A stretch of DNA of 64,000 nucleotides from Bacillota bacterium. GTDB taxonomy: Bacteria; Bacillota; Clostridia; Acetivibrionales; DTU013. Where the stretch lies: NCBI GenBank assembly GCA_023433505.1, contig JAEZCO010000058.1:62001-126000 (forward strand), given 5' to 3'. The position numbers and the translations under genes are program-made. Below, piece after piece: positions 42,884 through 52,031 of the stretch; the first letter of the stretch is position 1, and the number at the start of each line of letters is the position of its first letter. Below the pieces are notes generated by a model, which saw only the letters and a list, made by a program, of their open reading frames with translations, ran no database searches and had not been told where the DNA came from.

Positions 42884-44065
42884 ATGAAAATACGCCGTTA
42901 TATTGCAAATAACAACCAGGAGGCCATATTAAAAGTCAAAATGGATCTTGGCAATGACGCATTGATATTGAATACCAGAAAAGTCAGGCAAAAAGGGGTC
43001 TTTGGGATTTTTTCAAAACCAAAGGTGGAAGTCCTTGCTGCAATTGATGAGTATGGAACGCGCAAGGAAGCTGAAAATCCCAGGCTTGAAGAAAAAACCG
43101 CCAATCCGACAAAAGAAATAAAAAATAAAATAAATTTTGACGAAAAAGAGGAAAAAATCGCCAATCTGGAGAATAAAATAACAAATATGGAGGATATGCT
43201 GCAGAAGATCTACAGCCAGATCCATGATAAGGAAGAAACACCTGATTCAGACAAGAAAGAAGAGAAGCAGGAACAGCCGGCAAAGTCGGTTCAAATATTT
43301 TACAACAACCTGATCAGGAATGAAGTAGAACAGGATATAGCTAAAAGGATCATTGACAGCGTAGCGGCAAAAGTAGGGGACAATGCCAGTGTAAACGATA
43401 CGGCTTCGGTATTGTACAGTATGATCGCAGGTATAATGGGAAAGCCGGAGATGATTGCGCCTGCAAAGGGAGGGAAGCCGGCCGTAATTATTTTTGTAGG
43501 CCCCACAGGGGTAGGCAAAACTACGACCCTTGCCAAAATTGCGGCAAATTATCTTCTGAATCAGAAAAAAAGTGTGGGTCTTATTACGGCCGATACCTAT
43601 AGAATCGCAGCCGTCGAGCAGCTCAAAACCTATGCGGAAATTTTAGGAATACCGGTTTCCGTGGTTTATTCCGCATCCGACATGAGCGATGCTGTCAACC
43701 AGTATTCGGATAAGGAAATAATACTCATCGACACTGCCGGGAGAAGCCACAGGAATAAGGCACAATTTGAAGAAATGAAGGCAATGATCACTGCTTCCGG
43801 TGCGGATGAGATCTTTCTGGTCCTAAGCTCTACGACAAGCATCCGGAGCTGCAAGGAGGTAATAAGCAATTATGACTTCATTAAAGACTACAAGCTGATT
43901 TTTACAAAAACGGATGAAGCACCCGTACTGGGGATCATTTTAAACATCCGGTTTATTACCGGAAAAAAGCTTTCATACATAACAACTGGACAAAATGTAC
44001 CGGACGATATCGAAGTAGTTAATGTTGATAAAATTACTAAAAGTTTGATAGGGAGTATCGTCTAA
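42884..44065 (+). CDS. flhF: Flagellar SRP-like GTPase FlhF
   Basis: FlhF is an SRP-family GTPase that influences flagellar placement and number. The 393-residue protein has an N-terminal B domain with a charged coiled coil (about 70-135) and an NG domain (about 145-393) with P-loop FVGPTGVGKTTTLAKIA, ITADTYRIAAVEQL and the IDTAGRSH and TKTDEA motifs. It stops directly against the flhG start. Confidence 0.95.
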   Translation: MKIRRYIANNNQEAILKVKMDLGNDALILNTRKVRQKGVFGIFSKPKVEVLAAIDEYGTRKEAENPRLEEKTANPTKEIKNKINFDEKEEKIANLENKITNMEDMLQKIYSQIHDKEETPDSDKKEEKQEQPAKSVQIFYNNLIRNEVEQDIAKRIIDSVAAKVGDNASVNDTASVLYSMIAGIMGKPEMIAPAKGGKPAVIIFVGPTGVGKTTTLAKIAANYLLNQKKSVGLITADTYRIAAVEQLKTYAEILGIPVSVVYSASDMSDAVNQYSDKEIILIDTAGRSHRNKAQFEEMKAMITASGADEIFLVLSSTTSIRSCKEVISNYDFIKDYKLIFTKTDEAPVLGIILNIRFITGKKLSYITTGQNVPDDIEVVNVDKITKSLIGSIV

Positions 44066-44977
44066 ATGAATGATCAGGCAGATAAACTAAGGCAGGTTAT
44101 AGATAACTTAAAATTGAAGCATGCTGCAAGTCAGCCTGAATTCCCCTTTCAGCAGAAGAAGCGTTCAGCCAGGGTGATCACTGTTACGAGCGGGAAGGGC
44201 GGCGTGGGTAAAACCAATATTACCATTAATCTTGCCATAGCCTTAAGTGAAATGGGTTTAAGGGTAGTTATCCTGGATGCCGACTTCGGACTGGCAAATA
44301 TCGATGTGTTGTTTGGGATTATTCCGCGTTACACTCTCCTGGATGTAATAAAGAATAAAAAGAACATCCTGGAGATATTGTCCGAGGGGCCGAAAAATAT
44401 AAAGTTCATCTCCGGAGGCTCCGGGGTTGAAGAACTGGTAAAGCTTGAAAAAAGCCAGCTGGTGAGATTTGTGGAAAACATATCGCTTCTTGACAGGATC
44501 GCCGACATTATTCTGGTTGATACGGGAGCAGGGTTGTCTGAGAACGTCATGAGCTTTGTTATGGCCGCCGACGAGGTATTGCTGGTCACTACGCCGGAGC
44601 CTACATCCATTACGGATGCCTATGCCCTGATAAAAATGGTCTCCAACCGCGACAGGAGCAAAAGGATCAAAGTAATCGTAAACAGGGCGGAGAGTGCAAA
44701 CGAGGCGAACGATATAGCAAACAAGCTTATGCTGGTGGCAGATAAATTTTTAAGTGTCAAGCTGGAGCCTATTGGGTATATACTTCAAGATGATGCCGTG
44801 ATTAAAGCGGTCAAGCAGCAGCAGCCATTTTCACTTAGCTATCCCAAAAGCCAGGCTACGCGCTATATAAAAGAATTATCGGGCAAGCTTGTGGATAGCG
44901 ACGGCAGTGCCCAGATGATGCAGAACTACGGATTCAAGGGATTTATAAACAAACTGGTAGGGTTGATGAAAGCATAG
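44066..44977 (+). CDS. flhG: MinD-like ATPase FlhG (YlxH)
   Basis: FlhG works with FlhF to control flagellar number and stimulates its GTPase. The 303-residue protein has the N-terminal activator helix (DKLRQVIDNLKLK), deviant Walker A TSGKGGVGKTNITINLA (about 38-54), VILDADFGLANIDVLFG and ILVDTGAGLSENV. A C-terminal amphipathic helix (GFINKLVGLMKA) may bind the membrane. Its ATG abuts the flhF stop. Confidence 0.94.
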   Translation: MNDQADKLRQVIDNLKLKHAASQPEFPFQQKKRSARVITVTSGKGGVGKTNITINLAIALSEMGLRVVILDADFGLANIDVLFGIIPRYTLLDVIKNKKNILEILSEGPKNIKFISGGSGVEELVKLEKSQLVRFVENISLLDRIADIILVDTGAGLSENVMSFVMAADEVLLVTTPEPTSITDAYALIKMVSNRDRSKRIKVIVNRAESANEANDIANKLMLVADKFLSVKLEPIGYILQDDAVIKAVKQQQPFSLSYPKSQATRYIKELSGKLVDSDGSAQMMQNYGFKGFINKLVGLMKA

Positions 44978-44992
44978 CGCGTATTCTTGAAG

Positions 44993-45239
44993 CATAGGAA
45001 TTTATAAAAATCCAGATACATGGCAAGATTGGAACAAATTCCTATGATGGGGTTTGCAAAGGGGGCTCCCCTTTGCCGGTTTAAGGAGGGTGCTCAGGAC
45101 GCCGCAGCGTCCGTCGAAGGGAACCATAGGGTTCCCTAGCGAACAAGAAAATTCGCTTCATTTTGGGGTAGCACCTATTGCAAATATAAATGTAATTAGC
45201 GTTGATGTTTTTTTTGAGTCATGAGCAAAGCGAATTTTC
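44993..45239. other. Hairpin-rich gap between flhG and the PilZ gene
   Basis: Four perfect inverted repeats are packed into 247 bp: CATAGGAATTT (44993-45003 with 45036-45046), GCAAAGGGG (45056-45064 with 45068-45076), GGGAACC (45119-45125 with 45130-45136) and GAAAATTCGCTT (45147-45158 with 45228-45239). The last ends 2 bp before the ribosome binding site of the next gene. No ORF is present. It may contain an RNA switch, a processing site or inserted repeats. Confidence 0.5.
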
Positions 45240-45251
45240 ATGGAGGTACAG

Positions 45252-45944
45252 ATGGAGATCAGTGCACTGCAAATAGGCACTAAACTGGAAGTGGAACTGT
45301 GCGATGATGAGGGGAAGAAGCTCAATTTCAACCTTATAAGTGAATTTGAGTGGCTTATCGATTCCAAAACGCTTATGGTTGCTGCGCCGATCCATGAAGG
45401 TGTAATTTATCCTCTTCATATCGGCAGGATCATAAAAATATTTTTTATTATCAAAACAGGTCTGGAATATGAGCTGTTTTCGTTTAAGGCATCAATTTCA
45501 GGCCGGGAAATGAGCGAAAACATAGCTCTTTTGAAAATAGAGGTCATCGGTGAAGTTGAAAAGGTTCAAAGGCGCCAGTATTTCAGAATCGGATGCTCAC
45601 TGCCGGTAAAATTCAGGGTAGTGGATTCAATGAATGAAAAGATAAACGAAGGCATTCAGTACAGAAAGACCATTGCCAGCAATCTCAGCGGAGGCGGCTT
45701 ATGCCTGCTTTTGGAGGATAAGCTGGAGGTAGGGCAGCTTGTGGAATGCGAAATAACAACGGAAGAACAAAAGGAAGTGAAGTTTTTCGGCAAGGTCATA
45801 CGGCATGACACGAGGCAACTGGAAGGAAGGTTTAAATACGAAGCAGGGATTGTATATATCAAGATAAACAACAATGATCGGGAAACAGTAGTAAAATACA
45901 TATTTAATGAGCAGCGAAAATTACGGAAAAAAGGGTTGATATAG
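45252..45944 (+). CDS. PilZ-domain c-di-GMP receptor (YcgR/YpfA-like)
   Basis: This 230-residue protein has an N-terminal YcgR-type beta domain (about 1-100) and a C-terminal PilZ domain (about 105-225). The two c-di-GMP-binding motifs are present: RRQYFR (RxxxR, about residue 112) and NLSGGG (N/DxSxxG, about 145). Proteins of this type slow the flagellar motor when c-di-GMP rises. The ATG at 45252 follows GGAGGT; an ATG at 45240 would sit on top of that site. Placement before cheB links second-messenger input to motility. Confidence 0.88.
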   Translation: MEISALQIGTKLEVELCDDEGKKLNFNLISEFEWLIDSKTLMVAAPIHEGVIYPLHIGRIIKIFFIIKTGLEYELFSFKASISGREMSENIALLKIEVIGEVEKVQRRQYFRIGCSLPVKFRVVDSMNEKINEGIQYRKTIASNLSGGGLCLLLEDKLEVGQLVECEITTEEQKEVKFFGKVIRHDTRQLEGRFKYEAGIVYIKINNNDRETVVKYIFNEQRKLRKKGLI

Positions 45945-45949
45945 GTTTT

Positions 45950-47005
45950 ATGTCCGATCTGATTAATGTACTGGTGGTAGATGATTCGGCCTTTATGAGA
46001 AGGGTTATTTCCGACATTTTTAAAAGTGCCGGGGATATCAATGTTGTTGGCACGGCCAGGGATGGAAGCGAAGCGCTTGAAAAAGTCAAACTGCTCAATC
46101 CCGACGTAATTACCCTTGATGTTGAAATGCCTGTGATGGATGGCCTCAGGTGCCTGAAAGAGCTTCAGAAGATAACCAGGGTACCGGTTATCATGTTGAG
46201 CAACCATACCCAGGGCGGTGCCCTAGCTACCATGGAAGCGCTTGAGTCGGGCGCCGTGGATTTCATAGCGAAGCCCACCGGCTTATTTGATATCAACGGG
46301 GATGAAAAAAAACAGGAGATCATCAATAAAATACGGATGGTCCGGGATATAAAGAAGGGGAAGGTCGCAGCCCACAGCAAGGTGAAAATTTCGAAAGCTC
46401 TTGCTGCAGACAGCAGTTCGCCCCTGAAGACCATCGTCTCCATCGGGACGTCCACTGGGGGTCCCAAAGCTTTGCAGGAAGTCATACCCTATATACCGGG
46501 AAACATTCCTGCAGCTATCCTTGTAGTGCAGCATATGCCTCCCGGCTTTACGAAATCTCTGGCAGAGAGGCTGAACAGCATCAGCGACCTAACAGTCAAG
46601 GAAGCTGAGCATGAGGATGTTATAAAGCAAGGCCATGTGTACATTGCACCTGGAGATTATCATATGACTGTGCGTAGATATCCGGATGGTACGATGAGGA
46701 TCATGTTGAATCAGGACCCCACTGTGGGAGGTCACAGGCCTTCTGTTAATGTAATGATGAATTCCATTGCAGAGACCGGTTTCAGGAATGTCATCGGCGT
46801 CATAATGACGGGAATGGGGTCCGACGGAAGTGACGGGATCAGCAATTTGAAAAAGAGCAATAACGGGTTTATCATATCCCAGGATGAGAAGTCCTGCGTG
46901 GTATATGGAATGCCGAGGGCTGCTGTACAGACAGGCGTTGTGGATATAGTGGTGCCTCTTAACAAAATAGCAAATGAGATCGTTAAAAATTTGGGGGTGT
47001 TATAA
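45950..47005 (+). CDS. cheB: Chemoreceptor methylesterase CheB
   Basis: CheB demethylates and deamidates chemoreceptors during adaptation. The 351-residue protein has a receiver domain with phospho-acceptor D57 (VITLDVEMPVMDG) and a C-terminal methylesterase domain (about 155-345) with the catalytic residues in SIGTSTGGPKAL (Ser), VVQHMPPGFT (His) and GMGSDGSDG (Asp). It starts 5 bp after the PilZ gene. cheR is not in this window. Confidence 0.95.
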   Translation: MSDLINVLVVDDSAFMRRVISDIFKSAGDINVVGTARDGSEALEKVKLLNPDVITLDVEMPVMDGLRCLKELQKITRVPVIMLSNHTQGGALATMEALESGAVDFIAKPTGLFDINGDEKKQEIINKIRMVRDIKKGKVAAHSKVKISKALAADSSSPLKTIVSIGTSTGGPKALQEVIPYIPGNIPAAILVVQHMPPGFTKSLAERLNSISDLTVKEAEHEDVIKQGHVYIAPGDYHMTVRRYPDGTMRIMLNQDPTVGGHRPSVNVMMNSIAETGFRNVIGVIMTGMGSDGSDGISNLKKSNNGFIISQDEKSCVVYGMPRAAVQTGVVDIVVPLNKIANEIVKNLGVL

Positions 47006-47008
47006 TTT

Positions 47009-49090
47009 ATGGACATGAGCCAATATCTGGAGATATTTATTGAAGAGACCAAGGAGCATTTGCAGAGTCTCAATCAGTGCCTGCTGCAGCTTGAAAAAAC
47101 ACCGGAAGACAGTTCCATCCTGAATGAGATCTTCAGGGTTGCCCATACTTTGAAGGGGATGTCCGGTACAATGGGCTTCAGCAGGATGTCCAGGCTCACG
47201 CATGACATGGAGGATGTACTGCACGCGCTCAGGAGCAATGAACTGAAGATTTCAACAAAGTTGGTGGACCTTCTTTTCAAATGCCTCGATGCGCTGGAAA
47301 ACTATACGAATCAGATTATCGAAACCAGTACGGAGGGACATGAAGAGTATCAGGATATCATTCAGTCCCTGTCAAATTTCATAAATCATAAGGCGGAATC
47401 TGTTGAAGAGCCTCAAGCTCCCGCCCCAGCGCCCGCATCCAATGAACAAAGCAGAGAAATCGCGATTAACCAGTATGAACAAAATGTAATCAATAAAGCA
47501 TACGAGACAGGCAACCTTGCTTATCAGATTACGGTAATTCTGAATAAGGGCTGTGTATTAAAATCGGCAAGAGCCTTCATCGTTTTCAAGACCCTGGAGA
47601 AATACTCTGAAATCATTAAATCCGAACCAAAGGTCCAGGATATCGAGGATGAAAAGTTTGAGAATGAATTCACGGTGGTTGTCATATCCCGGGAAGATGC
47701 GGAATTATTCAACAAACAGCTGAATTCCATTTCAGAGGTGGAAAATGTTCTGATTAAGACTGTTCAGCCCAACAAAATTATTGAAGAGGCGGTTGTAAAG
47801 CCTGAAGCTGTTATTGCCAACGCTGTAAATGTTACAAACGCTGCGAGTGAAAAAGCCGAGGAGCCTGCACAAACCGTCGAGGCTGATAGTGAAGCAAATC
47901 AACAAAAGGAAGAATCAAGCGTTAAAAAGGCCAAGACAGGAAAGACGGTCAGGGTTGATATCGACAGGCTTGACGTACTTTTGAATCTGGTCAGCGAATT
48001 GATTATCCAGAAGACCAGGCTTGAAGGGCTGGAAGGAATCGAGCGAACACCGGATTATGTGGAAACGGTGGAATACCTGGAAAGAATTACGACCAATCTT
48101 CACGATGCAGTTATGAAAGTAAGAATGGTGCCGGTAGAGACGGTCTTTAACCGTTTCCCGAGGATGATAAGAGATATCACCAGGGATTTGGGCAAGGAAG
48201 CCGAGCTTATCATGTCCGGTGAAGAAACGGAACTTGACAGGACCGTTATCGATGAGATTGGAGAACCGCTCATTCATCTGCTCAGGAATGCGGTAGACCA
48301 TGGAATAGAATCGGTGGAGAAAAGAAGGGAACTGGGGAAGCCCGATTCCGGCAACATATATCTCAGAGCTTATCAGGATGGAAATAATGTAGTTATTGAG
48401 GTGGAAGAAGACGGCCAGGGAATCAATGTGGAAAAAGTTAAGAAAAAGGCCATCGAAAGAGGCCTGGTCAGCAAGGAAATAGCTGCCGGCATGTCTAAAA
48501 AGGACATCATCGATTTTCTTTTCAAGCCAAGCTTCAGTACCATGGACAAGGTGACGGACCTTTCGGGCAGAGGCGTCGGTCTGGATGTGGTCAAGACCAA
48601 GATCGAAGCCCTTGGCGGAATGGTGGATGTAGAAAGCGAGCCTGGCAAAGGCAGTAAATTCATCATCCGGCTTCCTCTGACGCTGGCAATCATTCAGGCC
48701 CTGCTGGTGATGGTGGGCGATGAGAAATATGCCATTCAGCTAAGCTCTATTCAGCAGATCACCAATATTGCTCCTGAAGAGATTAAGATGGTTCAGAAGC
48801 AGGAGGTTGTCCTGTTCAGAAACACGATCATACCGGTGATCCGGTTGAATCAGGTGCTGGAAGTACCGTCCCCGGAGGACGAGGTCAAACAGAAAACCAT
48901 TAAGCTGGTAATTGCCAAAAAAGGCGACAGGCTTTTCGGACTTGCCGTGGACCGGATACTGGGCCAGCAGGAAATCGTCCAGAAATCCCTGGGCAAATAC
49001 CTCTCAGGCATTAAGATAATCTCCAGTGCAACCATACTGGGAGATGGCAATGTTGCCTTGATTCTGGATGTTAATTCCCTTGTACATTAA
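47009..49090 (+). CDS. cheA: Chemotaxis histidine kinase CheA
   Basis: CheA phosphorylates CheY and CheB in response to receptors. The 693-residue protein has the P1 HPt domain with phosphorylated H46 (VAHTLKGMSGTMGF), a CheY-binding P2 region (about 160-265), a Pro/Ala/Glu linker, P3 dimerisation (VDIDRLDVLLNLVSELIIQK), the P4 kinase domain with the N box HLLRNAVDHGIE and GRGVGLDVV, and a P5 CheW-like domain (from about 560). Confidence 0.96.
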   Translation: MDMSQYLEIFIEETKEHLQSLNQCLLQLEKTPEDSSILNEIFRVAHTLKGMSGTMGFSRMSRLTHDMEDVLHALRSNELKISTKLVDLLFKCLDALENYTNQIIETSTEGHEEYQDIIQSLSNFINHKAESVEEPQAPAPAPASNEQSREIAINQYEQNVINKAYETGNLAYQITVILNKGCVLKSARAFIVFKTLEKYSEIIKSEPKVQDIEDEKFENEFTVVVISREDAELFNKQLNSISEVENVLIKTVQPNKIIEEAVVKPEAVIANAVNVTNAASEKAEEPAQTVEADSEANQQKEESSVKKAKTGKTVRVDIDRLDVLLNLVSELIIQKTRLEGLEGIERTPDYVETVEYLERITTNLHDAVMKVRMVPVETVFNRFPRMIRDITRDLGKEAELIMSGEETELDRTVIDEIGEPLIHLLRNAVDHGIESVEKRRELGKPDSGNIYLRAYQDGNNVVIEVEEDGQGINVEKVKKKAIERGLVSKEIAAGMSKKDIIDFLFKPSFSTMDKVTDLSGRGVGLDVVKTKIEALGGMVDVESEPGKGSKFIIRLPLTLAIIQALLVMVGDEKYAIQLSSIQQITNIAPEEIKMVQKQEVVLFRNTIIPVIRLNQVLEVPSPEDEVKQKTIKLVIAKKGDRLFGLAVDRILGQQEIVQKSLGKYLSGIKIISSATILGDGNVALILDVNSLVH

Positions 49091-49104
49091 AGGAGGCGTT
49101 CCCT

Positions 49105-49560
49105 ATGGATGAAATGATAACAACGGATTTAAAGAAGTTTTTGGTTTTCAAGCTGGGAAATGAAGAGTATGGAATCGATATCCAGAAAATAACCACCATC
49201 ATCGAGAAGGATATGAATATTACCAGAGTGCCCAGAACTCCCGGCTTTCTGAAAGGTGTCATAAACTTAAGAGGCGAGATAATACCCATCATTCACCTGC
49301 GCAAAAAGTTTGGGCTCTCCGAGATTGAAGACACGGAGGAAACAAGGATTATCATCATAAAACTGGATGAAATCGCCGTGGGATTAATTGTGGATGCTGT
49401 GGCTGAAGTCATTGAACTGGACGAAGATTCCATAGAAAATGTGACAAACTTTGGCGGAGTACTTTCTGCGGAATACCTGCATGGCGTAGGAAAAATTAAC
49501 GGAAGGATTGTTACGCTTCTGAATCTTGAAAAATTGATAAGGCTTGAAAACGGCGACTAA
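49105..49560 (+). CDS. cheW: Chemotaxis adaptor CheW
   Basis: CheW couples receptors to CheA. The 151-residue single CheW domain shows FKLGNEEYGIDIQKITTIIE, VPRTPGFLKGVINLRGEIIP and the later GLIVDAVAEVIEL. The ATG follows AAGGAGG, 14 bp after cheA. Confidence 0.95.
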   Translation: MDEMITTDLKKFLVFKLGNEEYGIDIQKITTIIEKDMNITRVPRTPGFLKGVINLRGEIIPIIHLRKKFGLSEIEDTEETRIIIIKLDEIAVGLIVDAVAEVIELDEDSIENVTNFGGVLSAEYLHGVGKINGRIVTLLNLEKLIRLENGD

Positions 49561-49614
49561 GCTTGTGCGAAAAAATATGGGGATTTTCCGGCAGGATTTT
49601 ACAGGAGATATTGC

Positions 49615-50235
49615 ATGGTGAATGGTATTGATGATTTGAACAACTTACAGATTGACGTTCTCAGGGAAATTGGCAATATTGGGGCAGGAAATGCAGCTAC
49701 GGCGCTGGCAAAGATGCTGAACAGGAAAGTGGATATGGACGTCCCAAGAGTCAAAATCATGGAATTCAAGGATGTCAGTGAAACACTTGGAAGTGCGGAG
49801 AGCATCGTTGCAGGTATCCTTCTGAAGGTAGAAGGCGATTTGACAGGCAACATCATGTTCATCCTGCAGCTCAAGGATGCCGCTTTACTGGTGGATATGC
49901 TTATGGGCCGCCAATCGGAGGGATTGCAGGAATTCTCGGAACTGGAGCTTTCAGCGCTTAAAGAAATCGGCAATATACTTGCAGGGTCCTACCTTTCCGC
50001 ATTATCAACCTTGACTAATCTGAAAATTATGCCGTCGGTGCCTGATCTAGCCATAGATATGGCTGGAGCCATCTTGAGCGTTCCGGCAATAGAGTTTGGC
50101 AAGGTAGGGGATACCGTACTTTACATTGAAACAGAGTTTTCTGACGGAGATGAAAAAGTGGTGGGAGATTTCTTCCTCGTTCCTGATGTAGAAACATACG
50201 ACATATTATTGAAAGCTTTAGGGGTTACCGGATAA
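49615..50235 (+). CDS. cheC: CheY-P phosphatase CheC
   Basis: CheC removes phosphate from CheY-P and controls CheD. The 206-residue protein has both phosphatase helices, LREIGNIGAGNAATALAKM (about residues 16-34) and LKEIGNILAGSYLSALSTL (about 114-132), each with the essential Glu and Asn. It ends against the cheD start, matching the cheC-cheD pair of Gram-positive chemotaxis systems. Confidence 0.94.
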   Translation: MVNGIDDLNNLQIDVLREIGNIGAGNAATALAKMLNRKVDMDVPRVKIMEFKDVSETLGSAESIVAGILLKVEGDLTGNIMFILQLKDAALLVDMLMGRQSEGLQEFSELELSALKEIGNILAGSYLSALSTLTNLKIMPSVPDLAIDMAGAILSVPAIEFGKVGDTVLYIETEFSDGDEKVVGDFFLVPDVETYDILLKALGVTG

Positions 50236-50721
50236 ATGGATAACATAATAAAAGTAGGGATGGCAGATCTGCAGTCCTCCAGGCATCCATGCACCCTGAC
50301 TACCTTGGGACTGGGGTCCTGTGTGGGAATTGCACTTTATGAACCGCATAAGAAAATCGCAGGTTTGGCTCACGTGATGCTGCCTTCAAGCCTGCAGGCG
50401 AGAAATAATACAAACATAGCAAAATTTGCGGATACAGCGATAACAAAACTGGTTGACGACATGTGCAGGCTTGGTGCAAATAAAGCCTACATTGTTGCAA
50501 AACTGGCTGGGGGCGCACAGATGTTTTCTTTTAGCGATGCGTCTGAAATGATGAGAATCGGATCGAGAAATGTGGTTTCCTCAAAGGAAATGCTGGAACA
50601 GATGAAAATCCCCATCCTGGCGGAGGATACCGGGGGAAACTACGGAAGGACCATCGAGCTTTATTCGGAAAACGGAAAGCTGCTGGTGAAGACTATCGGA
50701 CATGGAGTAAAGGAGATTTAG
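50236..50721 (+). CDS. cheD: Chemoreceptor glutamine deamidase CheD
   Basis: CheD deamidates receptor glutamines and binds CheC. The 161-residue protein has the catalytic Cys in LGSCVGIALYEP (about residue 33) and His in AHVMLP (about residue 50). The start ATG follows the cheC stop directly, so translation is coupled. Confidence 0.94.
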   Translation: MDNIIKVGMADLQSSRHPCTLTTLGLGSCVGIALYEPHKKIAGLAHVMLPSSLQARNNTNIAKFADTAITKLVDDMCRLGANKAYIVAKLAGGAQMFSFSDASEMMRIGSRNVVSSKEMLEQMKIPILAEDTGGNYGRTIELYSENGKLLVKTIGHGVKEI

Positions 50722-50723
50722 AA

Positions 50724-51104
50724 ATGGATGCGATCCATAAGTTGCCGTTCTTTCTTGGCGGCTTTATGGCAGTTATTGTCGGAATGATCAGTTATGTATC
50801 CGGTTCGGCCTCCCAGACCATCTATGTCAGGATGGCTGTGGTTATGGTAGTATTTTATGTCGTAGGCAGCTTTATAAGAAAAACCTTGAGCGGCATTAAG
50901 GATGAACTGGATGACAAGGAACAGAAAAGACGGGCGGAAGAACAGCTGGAAGCTGAGGAAGCCAGTATGAATGAAGCTTTCCAAAACGCACATCAAAAGG
51001 GCCAACCTGGAGAGCATAAAGTAGATCTGGTTGCGGATGATTTTGATGAAGATTTTTCACCTTTGACAATCAGCAGAGTCATTACTTCAAAGCTGGAAGA
51101 GTAA
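50724..51104 (+). CDS. Hypothetical membrane protein between cheD and sigD
   Basis: This 126-residue protein has two hydrophobic segments (about 9-27 and 34-53), the second ending in VGSFIRKTLSGIKDELDDKE, and a charged helical cytoplasmic tail. I do not recognise a named family, though small proteins of this type occur at this place in clostridial fla/che operons. It starts 2 bp after cheD behind AAAGGAG, so it belongs to the operon. Function unknown. Confidence 0.7.
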   Translation: MDAIHKLPFFLGGFMAVIVGMISYVSGSASQTIYVRMAVVMVVFYVVGSFIRKTLSGIKDELDDKEQKRRAEEQLEAEEASMNEAFQNAHQKGQPGEHKVDLVADDFDEDFSPLTISRVITSKLEE

Positions 51105-51233
51105 GTCAGTACATGCTGCAGCGAAAACCCGGCCCGGTCATTTGGGGAACATCCGGCCGTGATTTGTGCAAGAAATGCCCGCAAAAGAGTTTTCGCTTAG
51201 TACCAATGAAAAATAGGGGACATGGAGGTTAAA

Positions 51234-52004
51234 ATGTCAACTAACGTAAACAGACAAAATGATTTATGGAGGCAGTATCATAATACGAAAGACTCTGCCG
51301 TAAGAGAGGCGCTGATACTGGAATATTCGCATCTAATCAAGTTTATTGCCGGCAGGCTCAACATCTACTTCGGATCCAATGTAGAATACGATGACCTGGT
51401 GGGGTTCGGTGTTTTTGGGCTGATTGATGCCATTGATAAATTTGACATCAACAAGGGCGTCAAATTTGAGACCTATGCTTCCCTTAGAATTCGCGGATCA
51501 ATCATTGACAGTATCCGGGAAATGGATTGGGTGCCCAGGTCCTTAAGGCAAAAAAGCAAGGATCTGGAGAAAGCTTATTGGGAAGTCGAAAACGAATTGG
51601 GGCATTCTGCCTCAGACAAGGAGATTTCCGACAAACTGGGGATATCCACCGAAGAATTTTATAAGCTGTTAAATGAAGTGAACGTTTCCTCCATGGTATC
51701 CCTTGAAGATTTTCTGGAGCAAAACTATGAAATCGGCGTAGATGTGCCGAATACAAACCGCGAGGACAGGCCTGAAATCCAGATGGAGCTCAGCGAACTG
51801 AAGGATTTGCTTGGAGACGCCATAAACAAGCTTCCGGAGAAGGAAAAGACCGTGCTCTCTCTCTACTATTATGAAGAATTGACACTAAAAGAAATAAGTG
51901 CGATAATGAAGGTGTCAGAGTCCCGTATTTCCCAACTGCATACCAAGGCCATAATGAGATTGCGCGGTAAGCTGGCAAGGCATAAATCCTTATTGCACGA
52001 TTAG
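51234..52004 (+). CDS. sigD: Flagellar sigma factor sigma-D (FliA)
   Basis: Sigma-D/FliA transcribes late flagellar and chemotaxis genes such as flagellin. The 256-residue protein has region 2 (HLIKFIAGRLNIYFGSNVEY and DDLVGFGVFGLIDAIDKFD), region 3 (RGSIIDSIREMDWVPRSLRQ) and region 4 (LTLKEISAIMKVSESRISQL). The ATG at 51234 follows GGAGGTTAAA; the ATG at 51222 would put this site inside the gene. Its place at the end of the operon makes its level depend on the operon being read through. Confidence 0.95.
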   Translation: MSTNVNRQNDLWRQYHNTKDSAVREALILEYSHLIKFIAGRLNIYFGSNVEYDDLVGFGVFGLIDAIDKFDINKGVKFETYASLRIRGSIIDSIREMDWVPRSLRQKSKDLEKAYWEVENELGHSASDKEISDKLGISTEEFYKLLNEVNVSSMVSLEDFLEQNYEIGVDVPNTNREDRPEIQMELSELKDLLGDAINKLPEKEKTVLSLYYYEELTLKEISAIMKVSESRISQLHTKAIMRLRGKLARHKSLLHD

Positions 52005-52031
52005 AAATAAGACATATGGGGGGCCAAGGTT

